Below, one piece after another: positions 49,520 through 62,200 of a stretch of 64,000 nt of DNA (position 1 is its first letter; each line of letters starts with the position of its first letter). Below the pieces are notes generated by a model, which saw nothing but the letters and a program-made list of their open reading frames with translations, was not told where the DNA came from and searched no databases. The translations under genes were made by a program, and so were the position numbers. The DNA comes from Vitis vinifera (taxonomy: Eukaryota > Streptophyta > Magnoliopsida > Vitales > Vitaceae). The stretch covers positions 12,579,001 through 12,643,000 of the forward strand of contig NC_081822.1 in the NCBI RefSeq assembly GCF_030704535.1, in the 5' to 3' direction.

Positions 49520-52500
49520 AAATTGAAATAAAGAAAAAGCAGGATGACTCATGTAAAAATATTGAAAGATTGACCAAGTAATAAGTTTTGTTCATCTCAA
49601 TTCCTCTGCATTTCGTGTAGTGCAAACTATGAGAATGTAAAGTGGGTTGATAATGGAGAGGATGCCCTGCTCTGAGTAAAACTCACTCCTAGCAGTGGGG
49701 CAGAGTTTATATGATTTTTGGGAAAAAATAACCTGATCTCTAAACAAATATCACTTCTACACACTATATAAAATAGTCATTTCTTATATTCACATTTTTT
49801 TTTCTTTTTAAATGAGGTTGAAACCGCATTTTGAAAATACGACATCACTCAAGTCATATTTTGAAGATACAATTCATATTTTGTATTTGTCAAAATACAT
49901 TTTAAGTCCAAATTTATTTAGATATAAGGGTTTGTTTAACTAAATTTTCTAAAACTTAATTTTAAATTTAAAAAAGATACAGTTTTTAAAAACAAATTTT
50001 AGAAAACATGATAAATATACCCATGTTTTTATTTTATTTTTTTTAAAAGTAAAAAATAATTTCTATTTATTATTTAAAAATTATTTTATATTTTACTTTG
50101 TTTTTAAAAATTGTTTATATCAATGATTAAACAGTGTTATAAAATTTAAAAAACTGTTTTTTTGTTTTTAAATCAAGTTCTTAATTTTTTTTCATGGTTT
50201 TTTTCTTATATAATTTTGTTTTATTTTGAAATAGAATAGTATTTTGAAAAAAAAAAAAAAAGTCAACATGACACTCACGTGACCATAGGGAGCTGCATTG
50301 AATAGAGTTTCAAAAAATGTCCAAATTTAATATTATTTTTGGCTAAAAATTTAATTTGTTTTTCATGAATTTGAATTTTTTGTTAAATTAATCCTTTAAC
50401 CATACAAAATCAAAGCTAGAGTAAAATCAGTAACAACCCATCTGCAGTTTCTGCTTTTTGGTGGTTATGGTGTTAAATGTGTGATGAATGATAAGAAGGA
50501 AATGCTCACAAATAGGACAACTTTGTGGACGTCTCCCATAGGACAAGCCAAACTTTTCTTTTATCACACATGGAGATGTTTGGATAGAGAGAAAGAGAAA
50601 GGTTAGACAACTGTCAAAACGGAGTAGTACACAGGTGAGTTGGGAAACTCATGACCCCTTTCATTCATCTTCCTCACAATTTTAGTACACCGCATACCAT
50701 TACATCCCTCTTGATTGAGCTTACCACCACCATTTTTATTTCATAATGGTAGGTTTCTAAAGTCTTCGAAAGCAACCCCTCCCTCACCCTCATCATCACT
50801 CACAACAAAGGCGTCAAAATTTGACAAGATTAGTAGACCCAACTACCAAATTTGACATGGATGGGTTCGAGTATAGTTGTATTTGGGTGAAATTCGTATA
50901 TACTTGTGTAACACATTTATAATTAATTAATTAATTTAAATTAACTTAATAATTATATTTAAAATTGTATTTTATGAATTTATATTTTTAACTTGAATAT
51001 TATTTAATGTCCGAGTTTTGACAAGACATGAAGACAGATAAATTTCTTTATATTTTAATTAAAAATCATATAAATTAAGAAAATAAAATTTGTATAGAAA
51101 TTAATAAATGTGGGAGATTCGTGTGGGTTCCGTGTTTTCTCCGTCTATTCCTATTTCTTTGTCTTTATTCATCATGAATCGTTATGACTTGCGGAAAGTC
51201 CAACAGGCGATCAAATGAGGTGGCAACTTGAAATTCAGACAATATCCATACCTAAAATATCTAGGGTGTGACTCATGACTTATGAGAAGATGTGGAGGGA
51301 GAGTGACCCTTAAAAGGAGGGAGGGATAGAATGGTTGTGGTTAGAATCCAAACAAAAATCATTTTCAGAAATAAGAGAGGTGGGAGGGGGGTGGGCAATG
51401 GGAGACAGGAGAGGGCCTATCCAGCTAGGACAAACGGCTCTATATGTTAAATAAAACTGAAAAAGTATCATGTGAGAAATGGGAGACGGCAACATCAGGG
51501 AGTGGAGGCTTACATGTGTCGGCCTTTATCGTTTTAGACTTGATAGCTTTATCTATAATCTACCAGTCAATGTAAGGATCGACAGACCAAACATTTCCTT
51601 GCAGTGTTTGGAGACAGACCATACGACACACCCCTAACATTAGGTTCGTTATAAATGTACTGATTCTACTGAACTCAAGTGGAAATCGGCTACGTTTATT
51701 AAGGTTTTACATGCATATTCATCCATTGTATGATGAGTTTGAACTTTAAATTAAATTAATAAGAAAAAAAATCGTTGAATTACTGTTTGAAGACGAAGTG
51801 TGTAAAAGGGTGTTTTAGGAATTTTGAAAAAATATAGAAATTTGAGAAGGACGTTCATTGAATGTTGTGTTTGGAAGAGATAACTTCCGTTTAAATATGA
51901 AAGTTATTTTTTTAAAAGACAATTTCAAAATTCGACTACAAATGATTTTTAATTGGATTTATGAAAAACGTTGTAAAATTAAAAATGATTTCAAAAGTGC
52001 TAAATTTTAATCAATACATTTTTTAAATTGTTGTATTTTTTTAATACCTTGGTGTTTGGAGTGTCTGAAAACATAGTGGATGTCGGCATTAATAGCCAAG
52101 GCCCAAACACGGTTTGTTCCTTCTCATTGCGGCTCAAAAATTGGACAAGTTGGGGGCTACGTCCAACTCAATGGGTCAAAGGAAGGACCACAAAACCCCC
52201 ATACGCTAGGCACTATTTGTTTGCAATTTTAGATGGTGGGAGAATCATTTTGACTTCCTGTCCATCAATTTGGGCTTTGTGAGGAGCCCCATTGACAATC
52301 TTGGGCGCAGTCCAGGTCCTGGAGCGAGTAGACCAACAGCTTGTGGCACAAGTACAAGTCCAGCAACTGCATGCCCAATTGTGAAGCGATAAAGGCCTAT
52401 GTAACAATTGAGAAGCCTAGATGACACTTTTATGAGCAAGAATTATTGGGCCCAATATTGGGCCCCAAGAATACTAGAATTGTAAGGTGAGTGCCAGACA

Positions 52501-54560
52501 GGCCCGCCCAGCTATAGACCAAGAGCTACACGACATATCAAAAATTTCATTTGAAAAAGCCCAATTTTGATTTTACCCCGTACCAATTACAAAAGCGATG
52601 ACTTTAACATGAGAAACTTTGAAGGAACACCAAACACCGTGACTCAGATCTGAACAAGAAGTGTTAAAAAATTAGGTAATTTATCATTTGACCATTCTTT
52701 TAAGAAACCGACCCTCTCTTCTTTATTGAGATAATAATACTTTGTGGCCAAATCTTCCCTGGTTTCCTTTACATGATGTTGTCCAAGTTCGTTTCTCTTT
52801 AAGAAAAGCCCATGTGTGATTATCACAACAATAAAGAATGAAGATGCCATACGGTTTACCTTAAGTCGAAGAAAGCCCACAGGAGAGTGCCACCTAAATA
52901 TAATTTTTTTTTTCAGGCCACAAAAATCCAAAACGTACACGTGTTACGTTTCTATTGGCCTCTCTAACTTTTCAAAGTGACAAGATCTTTTCATTAACAA
53001 TAATAATTAATATACGTGGAGCGTGGCTGCGTGGGCTTTAATCAAATGGGTCGGTGCTTGTATTAACTACCGAACTCACGTCACCTTGAAGATATCAATG
53101 TAGGGCAAAAAGCTGCCCCAAAAAGCATCGCCGAAGAGCGTTTACTACACGCGCTATGAAAATGTGAGTTGCCAGTTCCCACATGCTGATATCGTCTTTT
53201 TCGAACCTATTGCGCTCGCCCTCCAGAAAGGGGAGAGTTGCTTTAAAAAGTTGGATCATGGGTTTGGTTAAAGTTGCCTTCGAACGCCTTCCCCTTTTGT
53301 TAACTCCTTTTTCCTCCCATTGATTGAGAATCATTGTTATCGATGATCATGATGCTGCCGTGGGTGGGACCTTTTATTTCCTCTTCCTATGTATATATTT
53401 TTTTTATAGTATTTTTAAAATATTCAAATAATTATAAAATATGTTACATATGGTTGAAATGAAAAATAACTAATTGAAAATTTAAAATAACAATGCAAGT
53501 TGCCCCTACATATTAATTAGGACAAAAACCAGTTCTCTGTCGTCACAAATTCCTAATTGCGCCAGCCTAGGTTGGCCTTCGGGTGATAAAAATGGCAGGT
53601 TGGATTTGGGGGAGGCTCTTAAATGTAAATCTGAGTTTTCAAATTATGAGGCTTGCCAGTTTTGTTTGGCCGGCAATTAGGAAGCCAACTATAATGAGTG
53701 GGATCTTAGGTTCTTGTTGAACATCAACCCGGGTTGGGCAAGGCCCACCACATATTTGGATTTCTATGGAATAATTTGATATCTTGTTTTTCTTTCTCTA
53801 TAGTATAAAACAAATGAAATTGGTCACCATCAATCAAACTTAGAGACAGATTATAATTATTAGAATTGATTTTAATTATCCGACTAACAATTTGAGTACT
53901 CTTTGGACGACAGGCTGATATTGAACCGTGAATAGCACGCGCGACAAGGAAGAGGGCCAAACTAAACAAAAACGCCAGACACCAGTACTCTTGAGAGATC
54001 TCACGTTGTTGTCACAGCGCCCATACATTCACAAGTCTTAATCCCCCGAGTCGCTCCAACAGGGCTTCCCCACCACGCCCCGGAGCCGAGGCTAATAGGC
54101 TACTCTGCACGCAACCATTCTTTTTTTTGTTAACAAAAACGCATTTGTTTTCATAGGTGGCCTCAAAATAGATGACATCATCGGCTATATAGGGTGCAGT
54201 GTTTTATAATAGAACCGCTCCATTTCCCCAAAAATATCTCACCTTCCCCCACGAAGAACCAACCAAAGCTACGTTACTAATGGGCCCCACTAGGCCTATA
54301 ACGTGTATGGCCAGGATTTTTCCTCCCACCTTCCTTTCATACCACCTTCGGGGAACCCGAGGAGATGATCAACGATCACAATCATCCCAACGGATACTTC
54401 AATAGCGTGATCCTACGGTCAATATCGCATCGGCGGTTGCCGCCCCGTGGTCACTCTGGTCTTCGACCGAGGGGTAACCGACTCGAGCGGTTGTCGGCAA
54501 ATTTGGAGTAAATAGTTTTAAATTTAAATTAAAAAAAAAATTAAATGAATTAAAATAAAG
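49516..54560. other. Intergenic DNA, nothing recognised
   Basis: A-rich and T-rich DNA with short open frames at 52030-52280, 52640-52940 and 53095-53334 that show no domain I know. The 52080-52540 stretch is richer in GC and may be an old gene or element fragment. The 54000-54480 part, GC-rich and low in ATGs, is probably the promoter of the next gene. Confidence 0.4.
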
Positions 54561-54580
54561 TAGCCGTTACATCTTTGTTC

Positions 54581-54587
54581 TATAAAT
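54581..54587 (+). promoter_or_regulatory. TATA box of the PNRC-like gene
   Basis: TATAAAT lies about 250 bp before the first uORF and 490 bp before the main ATG. Transcription would start near 54611-54620, giving a leader of about 460 nt. Chosen because it is the only good TATA word at a sensible distance. Confidence 0.5.
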
Positions 54588-54834
54588 GGAGGTTCCGAGT
54601 TGACGAACAGATTCGTGAAAGTTCTATACACAAATCCAGTCTTGACCTCTCTCCCAAGCTCTTTAGTTTCTGACCCTTTCTACAGATTAGAAGTTTTGAT
54701 TTTTGTTATATAGGTTTTTTTTTTTGTTTTTTTTTTTTTTTTGAGTCCTCTCAAGTGATTTTATTTTTCGGATCATCATTTTCTTTGAAACCAAACAATA
54801 GATTCGAGAGGGTCTGTCAGCAGAAGGTTCTTGT

Positions 54835-54887
54835 ATGAAGCTTCGAGTTTTATGATTCGAGTTTTTGTTCTTTTTCTTTCTGTATAA
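54835..54887 (+). promoter_or_regulatory. Two overlapping short uORFs
   Basis: uORF1 (54835-54855) encodes MKLRVL and ends TGA. uORF2 (54852-54887) encodes MIRVFVLFLSV and ends TAA. The stop of the first overlaps the start of the second in the sequence ATGA, so a terminating ribosome could restart. Both lie in the leader of the PNRC-like gene. Confidence 0.5.
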
Positions 54888-54924
54888 AGTTTTCTTAGTT
54901 TGTTTTCTCTTCTCTTAGTTTTGG

Positions 54925-55002
54925 ATGTTATTACCAACCTTCTCGAGAAAATCTTCATCGATTTTCCACTCGCACAGCAGGCTATTGATCGTGTTATTTT
55001 GA
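54925..55002 (+). promoter_or_regulatory. 25-residue uORF, Ser-rich with hydrophobic end
   Basis: Starts MLLPTFSRKSSS, continues FHSHSRLLIVLF and ends TGA 72 bp before the main ATG. A Ser/Arg-rich middle followed by a hydrophobic C-terminal end resembles peptide uORFs that stall ribosomes, but I do not recognise this peptide, and conservation is not known. Confidence 0.45.
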
Positions 55003-55074
55003 GATCATCGCCTTTTTCTTTTCCTTTGGTATTATCAAATTTCAGATCTTTGTACACAGTCAAGATCTCTGACT

Positions 55075-55740
55075 ATGGAGGCAGTTCTCGTTCCTTCTTC
55101 ACCGAAACAATCCATTTCTCCATACAGGCAAATTAGAAACCCTAAGAGAAACAACCGCCGATTCATTTCCAAACCTTCTGAAAACCTTTCTCCTTCAAGA
55201 AACATTCATGGCGGTCTCTTGTTAGCGCCTCCTCCTTCTCTTTCCTCCTCGTTTCACTCATCAGCTTTGCTTTTCGATCATCATCCTCATCATCAACAAC
55301 CACCTCTCCTTCCCCTACCAGTCCCCAAAACCTACGCTTCTCTTCCTCCACGAAGCCCTCCTCTCAACAAAAAGACCAAAATCAGAGACCAATCTCTAAC
55401 GCCGAAGAAATCAAAGCCTTCCAGTAGAAGTCCTAAGAAGGAAGATTCGAAATCAACAGCAATATCAGATGGTTCGGTAATGGCAGCATCCACTAACAGG
55501 CTAGGACCTGATCCGAAGGATCTTCCGAAAGACGCAGTTTCTAGAATTTTGACATCAGGAAATATTGTTATTGAAGATTTGGACAAGTTTTCTGGTTCGG
55601 TGTTCACACTCTCCCCTCCTCCGAGCAGTTTGCCTTTACCTAAGTTCTCTCTCAGGCCGAAGCTCAGTTGCAACGCCGAAGCTGCCGGAATAGATGCCGG
55701 TGCGACGAACAATCTCCGTCGTCTTTTACGACTCCCATGA
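55075..55740 (+). CDS. Basic proline-rich protein with PNRC/EDC1-like motif
   Basis: An intronless frame of 221 residues starts at a good context (ACTATGGAG). A Pro/Ser/His-rich disordered N-terminal half contains a basic stretch (about 98-122, KKTKIRDQ..TPKKSKPSSRSPKK) that could be a nuclear signal. Residues 172-195 read FSGSVFTLSPPPSSLPLPKF and continue SLR. This matches the order of the PNRC motif (F-x-G-x-x-F...SP-x-PS-x-LP-x-P), which in metazoan PNRC2 and yeast Edc1 contacts the decapping factor DCP1. The C-terminus ATNNLRRLLRL is a possible short helix. I infer a role in mRNA decapping or nuclear coactivation but recall no characterised plant member. The gene converges on NRPA12. Three uORFs in its leader suggest translational control. 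Confidence 0.75.
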   Translation: MEAVLVPSSPKQSISPYRQIRNPKRNNRRFISKPSENLSPSRNIHGGLLLAPPPSLSSSFHSSALLFDHHPHHQQPPLLPLPVPKTYASLPPRSPPLNKKTKIRDQSLTPKKSKPSSRSPKKEDSKSTAISDGSVMAASTNRLGPDPKDLPKDAVSRILTSGNIVIEDLDKFSGSVFTLSPPPSSLPLPKFSLRPKLSCNAEAAGIDAGATNNLRRLLRLP

Positions 55741-56288
55741 AAACGCTCGTCTTTCTCTATGCAGGCTCTTGTTATTGAAATTTGAAAACGAAGTGAGGGT
55801 GTTATGTGTAAATAAAAGCATAAATCGAGGGTATGCTCTGAAGATTGTGTTGTGTAACTTATTTGTTGTTTTTGTTTTCCAAAATGTTTGTGATCACCAC
55901 CTGTGTTTTTGAATTGGGGTGCACAAAACTGCGTGTATTTAGGAGGCTAGGAGCTAGGTGCCTAGCCTTGGGCGAGCCCTTTTATGTTTACTATGTAGTT
56001 TTCTTGTTCTAATTAAATGTATTTTCGGATCTTATATATATTGTGCAATGGTTTTAAATGGCAGAGCTAAAATAATTGATAATATACTTCTTCCAAGGAC
56101 CCTCCACCCCCCAGGTGGGGTTAATGTACAAAAAAACTCAAGTGTATTTCATTCATAATTTGAAGTACAAAACCGCGCATGTACTGCAAGACTGTTCAAT
56201 TCACATATTGCCGTTCATCATCCTCATCTGCCAACAAACCAAGTCACCAGAAATGGTCTCTGTCCTTCCTTCGTATGCAGAGAGAATC
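55741..56288. other. Convergent 3' flanks of the PNRC-like gene and NRPA12
   Basis: The 548 bp between two stop codons must hold both 3' UTRs, on opposite strands. AATAAA occurs near 55810 on the plus strand. Confidence 0.5.
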
Positions 56289-59200
56289 TCATGTATTCTG
56301 TGACCACTTGTGTCCACATTTAGTGCACTCATAAAAAATGGTCTGTCCTTCATCCGCAGATCTCAACTGTGTAGAAGAAATAAAGTAAGAAAAGAAATGA
56401 GTGGAAATTTAAACATGAAGAGGAGAGGGAGGAAACCCTCACAGTATGGGAGCTAAAGGCTAGACGTGTACTTGTCTGGTGTAATAATAGAGCCAAGTGT
56501 CTTCTTCACATCGATCACATCTTCCCTTCGTCTGTAAATTTAAAGTTATTATTATGAGCTGCAGATTCCCAGAATACAACAATGAATATTGGCCACTACA
56601 GCAAAGCATCTTACTTTTGCATTTTGGGCTTCTGACTCTTCAGTAATAATTCCATCTAGTTTTACAAATGGCTCAATATTCAGCTCTCTTCTAATATCCT
56701 GCATTGACACAAATGATTAAGAAAAGAAGGATTATCAAGTTTGAAGAGACATTGCCGATTCCTAATGCTAACATGTAGATATTGAAATAAGGTCCTGAAG
56801 AAGTTAACATTCAAATAATTGTTATCTGGCTTGGACCAGACTAGCTAGTTGGTCGGTGAACATGGAGCAACCAGTCAACCGCTTAAAGCACACCATAAAG
56901 CTGTACAACCAGATTATAAATAAAATGTCAAGGGTGAGGTGCTGGAAGAATCAAAACTTGAATCTTCTAATTTAATCCGAGGAACTTTGAACCAGCATGT
57001 TAGCATCGGACTTTTATTTCATCTGAAGCTTCTTGTATCTTTCCTCTTCATATGAAAACTGAGCCAACAGAGTCAAACGTGCAGTTTTAGCAGTTGATCT
57101 GTGATCCGATCAAAACAGGTTGATGGCCAATTTGGATTCAATAACTATATTCAAGAGATAAGGAAGCTGTACTTTATTCTTAGTAGAGATAAGCATGGAA
57201 AATGTTGGGGTTGTAAACTAAGCACAAAAGTCAAGGAATTGACATGACGGGTTGACACATGAACAGAATTCGCTTTAGAGCCCATCTTCTTTGAGAAGTG
57301 AAGTTCAACTTGGTGTTTTTCATCCTTCAGGATCATCTCTTGTAGAAAACTTATGCATTTCTCTGATCATAACAGGGTTTAATATCTCATAGTTGGCTAC
57401 AAACAAGACTTTGCAAGAAGGTAATGCTACCTAATCAAATTACCATGAGCTAATGTGAAACTACTTTGTCTTAACACATGATTCTGCCACCTTGACAAAC
57501 TTCAATATTTCATCATTTGGGTATTTGTTAATTGACACTATCTGAAGTTTTTGCAAAGAATCAGATAACACCTTAAAAATCTCCTCCTATGGTCCAACAA
57601 AATAGCTAAAAACACACAGGGAAAACATACATATTTCCAACAAACCCAGAATGGGTCTGATCAAATCCCTAGGTAAATGGAGACAAACTCGTACACCACC
57701 TGTTCTTGGAGCATGTGATGGGTCTCTAATCCAGTCCCAGAGGCAAATTGCTCAAATCAGAATCATACATATGACATATGACTCTTGATAGTCATCAACA
57801 ACCTAGCCATAAGGGGTTGTGCAAGGCCCGCCTCTGAACCCTAAGAATCATCTCTGTGTCCCAATGTTCATCCTTTCCTCAACCAAAAAGGTGAATAGAG
57901 GATACACACCCACTCATAGATGTATACATATGTCTGTATGTCTATTGATGGAGGACAAATAAACCTAAATAGGACAGTTCCACCAAGAAACAAAAATTGC
58001 ATCCATTATTTTTCTCTCAATGATTTATTCACTTTAGCATCCTAAAGGATCAAGTGATATAATAACATCTCATCTAGAGTTGTATTATAAAATATCTACA
58101 GAAGAATCCCTTTGGACTCCAACATAATCCATGAATGAAAATCTATGAACTGTTGGATCCAGTCAACGAAATGTGTAAATAACGAACCTTATCTACCAAA
58201 AATAAATATAATCATTCACATTCCCATTCTGGATATTCTTCCCAGACCCAAGGCAGTGAAGGGAGTGTAGGCCCTGGTTAGTCAATGATGCTATCTAATC
58301 ATTTCAGCAATTCTCAGATGACTAAATGGATGATCCTGGCCCATTTTAGCACTTCACAATGAGTGCCTTGATCTCTCTTCTACACCAACACCAAACCCAA
58401 CCAACAATAAAATGTGTTCAAAATTTTTATGCAAAGACATGGAGCTATGTGACATGTATTTAATAACCATGTGCTTAATAAAACAATTTCCATCATGCAA
58501 TTAAGCTGCAGCTATTCTGCAAGTCAAGTAACTCATCACTGAAGCACATTCATCAACTCTGTAGTTAAAGGCATACCTCTGCAGAAACAGTGTAACGTAT
58601 TTCTCTTCCAGAAATATCTGCAAATTGAGGAAGTCAAATTAGAAATCAACAAAAATTCAAAAAAATTAAATGTCAAGAAATCCACAGCTCTATTAACAAG
58701 TCAAGATACTCCCATCACTTAGGAGAGAGCAAAGAGACAATATAATAGCATTATGTAACCCTGTAACATTTTAGAGTGAGTACAAAATAAGGACAAGGTA
58801 ACAAAATTTGAAGCACAAAGAGAAGAACTAGAAAGCAATTTGATGTATATCATGTTGAAGTCAGGTAAAACTACACGTAAAATGCACAAATATCAATGTA
58901 TTTACACATGCTTCATATTGAGTCATTGCAGGGGTCATCTCAATCACCACTAACATGCTTTAGCTGTCAAAAGATCATATCTTACAATCATAATAATATA
59001 GCCATCACACAATCACATAGGTTTGGGCTCATCTAAAAATAATCTTTCTGCTTTTGATTGTATGGACAAAATTTGATATTGGTAGTTTATATCATCAAAA
59101 TAGGAGCTTAAAGTGAAACAAAGCATCCATTAAACAGATCAAATTATAAAATGGGAAAAATTTAAAAGACTAATAAATGAAGGGGCCACTGAAAGTTTGT

Positions 59201-62200
59201 GTACCTGGTAACATGCTTTGGTTTAATTTGTCCTATAAACATGAGTTTTGTACATGAAGGTTTGATTCAAAGGACACGAAACTCGTCTACTAAAGGACAC
59301 AAAACTCGTCTTGTCAAGAATCTGGAAAGTCTATTTTTGTTACTTTTTGCTAAGCATATGACACGTGGTATAACTGAACCTTACATAAGTAGATAAAGGC
59401 TAAGCTAAAGATTTTTTAGGGACACAACACTGGCGCCATCTGTGGAAAGATGAGTGAAAAGCCCCATTCCCACTGAGGAAATACTTCATCTTCCTTCCAA
59501 GCCCCAGTGGTGGCTCTGTCCTTGACTGTTCAAAAGCACCTGCAACGGCTTCAGAACAACTTGGAAAAGCAACAAACAAAAAACCAGAACCAGTTGGAGA
59601 TGCTCTTCACTGTCTCAGGCATAGGAGAATGGGGTCCTGCATACAACAGCAATAGAATGGACTCTGCAGTGCACCCCTGTTCTTATTTGTACTAAGATAC
59701 ATAGACTGACGTTGGAGACCCATACCAAGAGAATGCTTGGATACCATTTGATATGGCAGATGATTTGACATTTGGTACATGAGGATCAAGCACCAACTTC
59801 AGCCCAAAACACATCGCAAATGGATCGATGCCTGCCCATCCCACGCCTCCGCCTGCAAGATTCACTGTTCAGAGGGTGTGCCCGGATTCTACCTCCAATT
59901 TGTCCTCTTGCTTTTGTTCATTGGGTGATATGGCAGCAGCACATTCTAATGTACTCAACACCTTGGTTTCACAATGCCAAAAACACTACATGGCTCAAAG
60001 GGGAAAACCCAGCCAGTCCATCAACACTTTCATCACTTACGGCAATAAGAAGACATAGTGGACAGCATTGAAAAAAATCAGTTATGTATAATTGATAATG
60101 ACAGTTTTTTGGGTATGGATCTTCAACAATGAACGTACAGAACCAGCTCTTTCTCCCCTTCACTACCCTTCTCTATTGACTCCTAAATGACATTGAGCAG
60201 AGTTGACAAGAACGATGGACTTTCTCTATCACTGAGCAATTTACCTCTCTTCTCCATCTCTTTATAGAAGATTCCCAAGCTGGAAAGCAATAGAAAACAC
60301 AAGAAAGTTGAAAGAGAAAACCTGGTTTATCCAGACATAAGTGATCACAAATATCTTCTGTTAGCCCAAGGGTTCTCCTAATCGGGTTTTGATAATAACA
60401 AACCATGGTTAAGTGACTAATTGGTTTAAATGTTTAAGAATCTCAGGTATAAACTCGAAAATTCATCAAAGGACCAAATGGATAAAAGATCGAGACACTT
60501 GGAAGACTTGTGATCATATGAAACTAGTGTAAGATGAATGCATGAGTGCACTTAGGATTTTCATATGTTTCATGCATCTTAGAAAACTCGGTTTATTTTT
60601 TAAAATGTCGATTTCATTAAAGCCCTAGGTTTTAACTAATTTACCTTAGGCAAAATGTTTCAAAATTGGCTTAATAATTTACCTAAAGACCTTGCCTAAG
60701 CGTTAGAAAAGAAAGGAATCAAAATATAGGTTTTTCGGGGCCAAAAAGGCTCAACTGGTCGAGGCTATGGCCAACCGGTCAACTGATTGAGGAACTGGTC
60801 GACCGATTGAGATCGTTCGGTCGAGGACCGGTCGAAGAAGGTCAAAAACCTTCTCTCTCTCCTAGTAGCCTTCTCTTCCCGGTCGAGGTGATTCTTTTAC
60901 CGGTTGAGGCAACGGTAACCTATCATGCATTAAATGCTCCAACAACTAGTGAACCGGTCGACCCCTAACTCGATCGGACGAGGTTGCCTTTTGTTGTTTT
61001 TGACTCCCGAGCTTAAAAACCTATAAATTGAGAGTTTCACTTCATTTATTGACAAGAGAACACTTGCATTCAAAGCCCACCTACCTGTTCTTGATAAAAA
61101 AGCTTTCATTTCTTTCATAGTGCATTAAATCACCACTTGCATATCCTTTAGTGCACTCTTATTTGTCATTCTAGCTTTGTCTTGTATTTGAGTCATCTTT
61201 GAGCTAGATTGAGTAATTATATCTTGTAACAATCTGAGTGTGAAAGCCTTCAAGAGGGTTGAATCTTGAAGAGGTTGTGTAAGAGCCCATTGGAGCCGGA
61301 ATCCAAGTATAAGAAGATTGGAAGCTTGGTTGAAATTTCAAGTTAGTGGAACCCTCACTCGGTTAGGAGGTTGAGGAGAGTGGACGTAGGCAAAGAAGTG
61401 TCGAACCACTATAAACCCGAGTTTGAATTCTCTAAACTCTATCTCTTTACTTTGCTTATATTTTGTTTAAATTTGTTGTAATTGAAAAGATTTTAAAAAC
61501 CCAATTCACCCCCTCTTTTGGGTGTTTTTCTTAATTAAGCATAGCCTTTGTTTTCTCATCTTCAACACCTAGAAGAGCAGTAAACTTCCTTGCAATTTTT
61601 TAAAGTTAGGCCATGTAACTTCCCAAGGTGAAATATCTAACCCAGAAGAATGCTCAACTAAGGCGAATGCCCAACATGGTGAAATGTGCAACCCTTTAGG
61701 TGAAATGCCCAAACCCTCATGGCAAAATGTGCAAACCATCAAGGCAAAATGCCCAAACCCTCAAGGCAAAATGCCCAAACCTCAAGGCAAAATGCTCAAC
61801 CCTCAAGGCAAAATTCCCAACCCTCAAGGCAAAATGCCAAACCTTCAAGGCAAAATGGCCAACCCTCAAGGCAAAATGTCTAATCAAGGTGAAATGTCCA
61901 ACCCTCAAGGCAAAATGCCCAACCAAGGCAAAATGTTCAACCAAGGCGAAATGTTCAACTAAGGCAAAATGCCCAACTAAGGCAAAACGCTAAGCTAAGA
62001 CGAAATGCTTAACCAAGGCGAAATGTCCCACCAAGGCAAAATGCCCACCTAAGGCCAAAGGCTTAAAAAAAAAAAAAAAGAACTCAGGATCATGTACCTC
62101 CAAACATTGAAAACCCCATCCAATGCCATAGAGCTCACTTAAAAGACAAAGAAAAGTCATAAGGCAATCGTGCGCTTCCTAAAGTCATGCACACCTTGTG

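Noticed and set aside
53095..53334. 79-codon minus-strand frame
   Set aside because: No recognisable sequence or splice context; could be a fragment but not supportable.
61684..61993. Repetitive GKMPNPQ protein genes in two frames
   Set aside because: Frames are open only because the minisatellite unit lacks stops in those frames; there is no start context or domain.
61620..62052. CRISPR array
   Set aside because: Units are contiguous with no unique spacers, and the genome is a plant.
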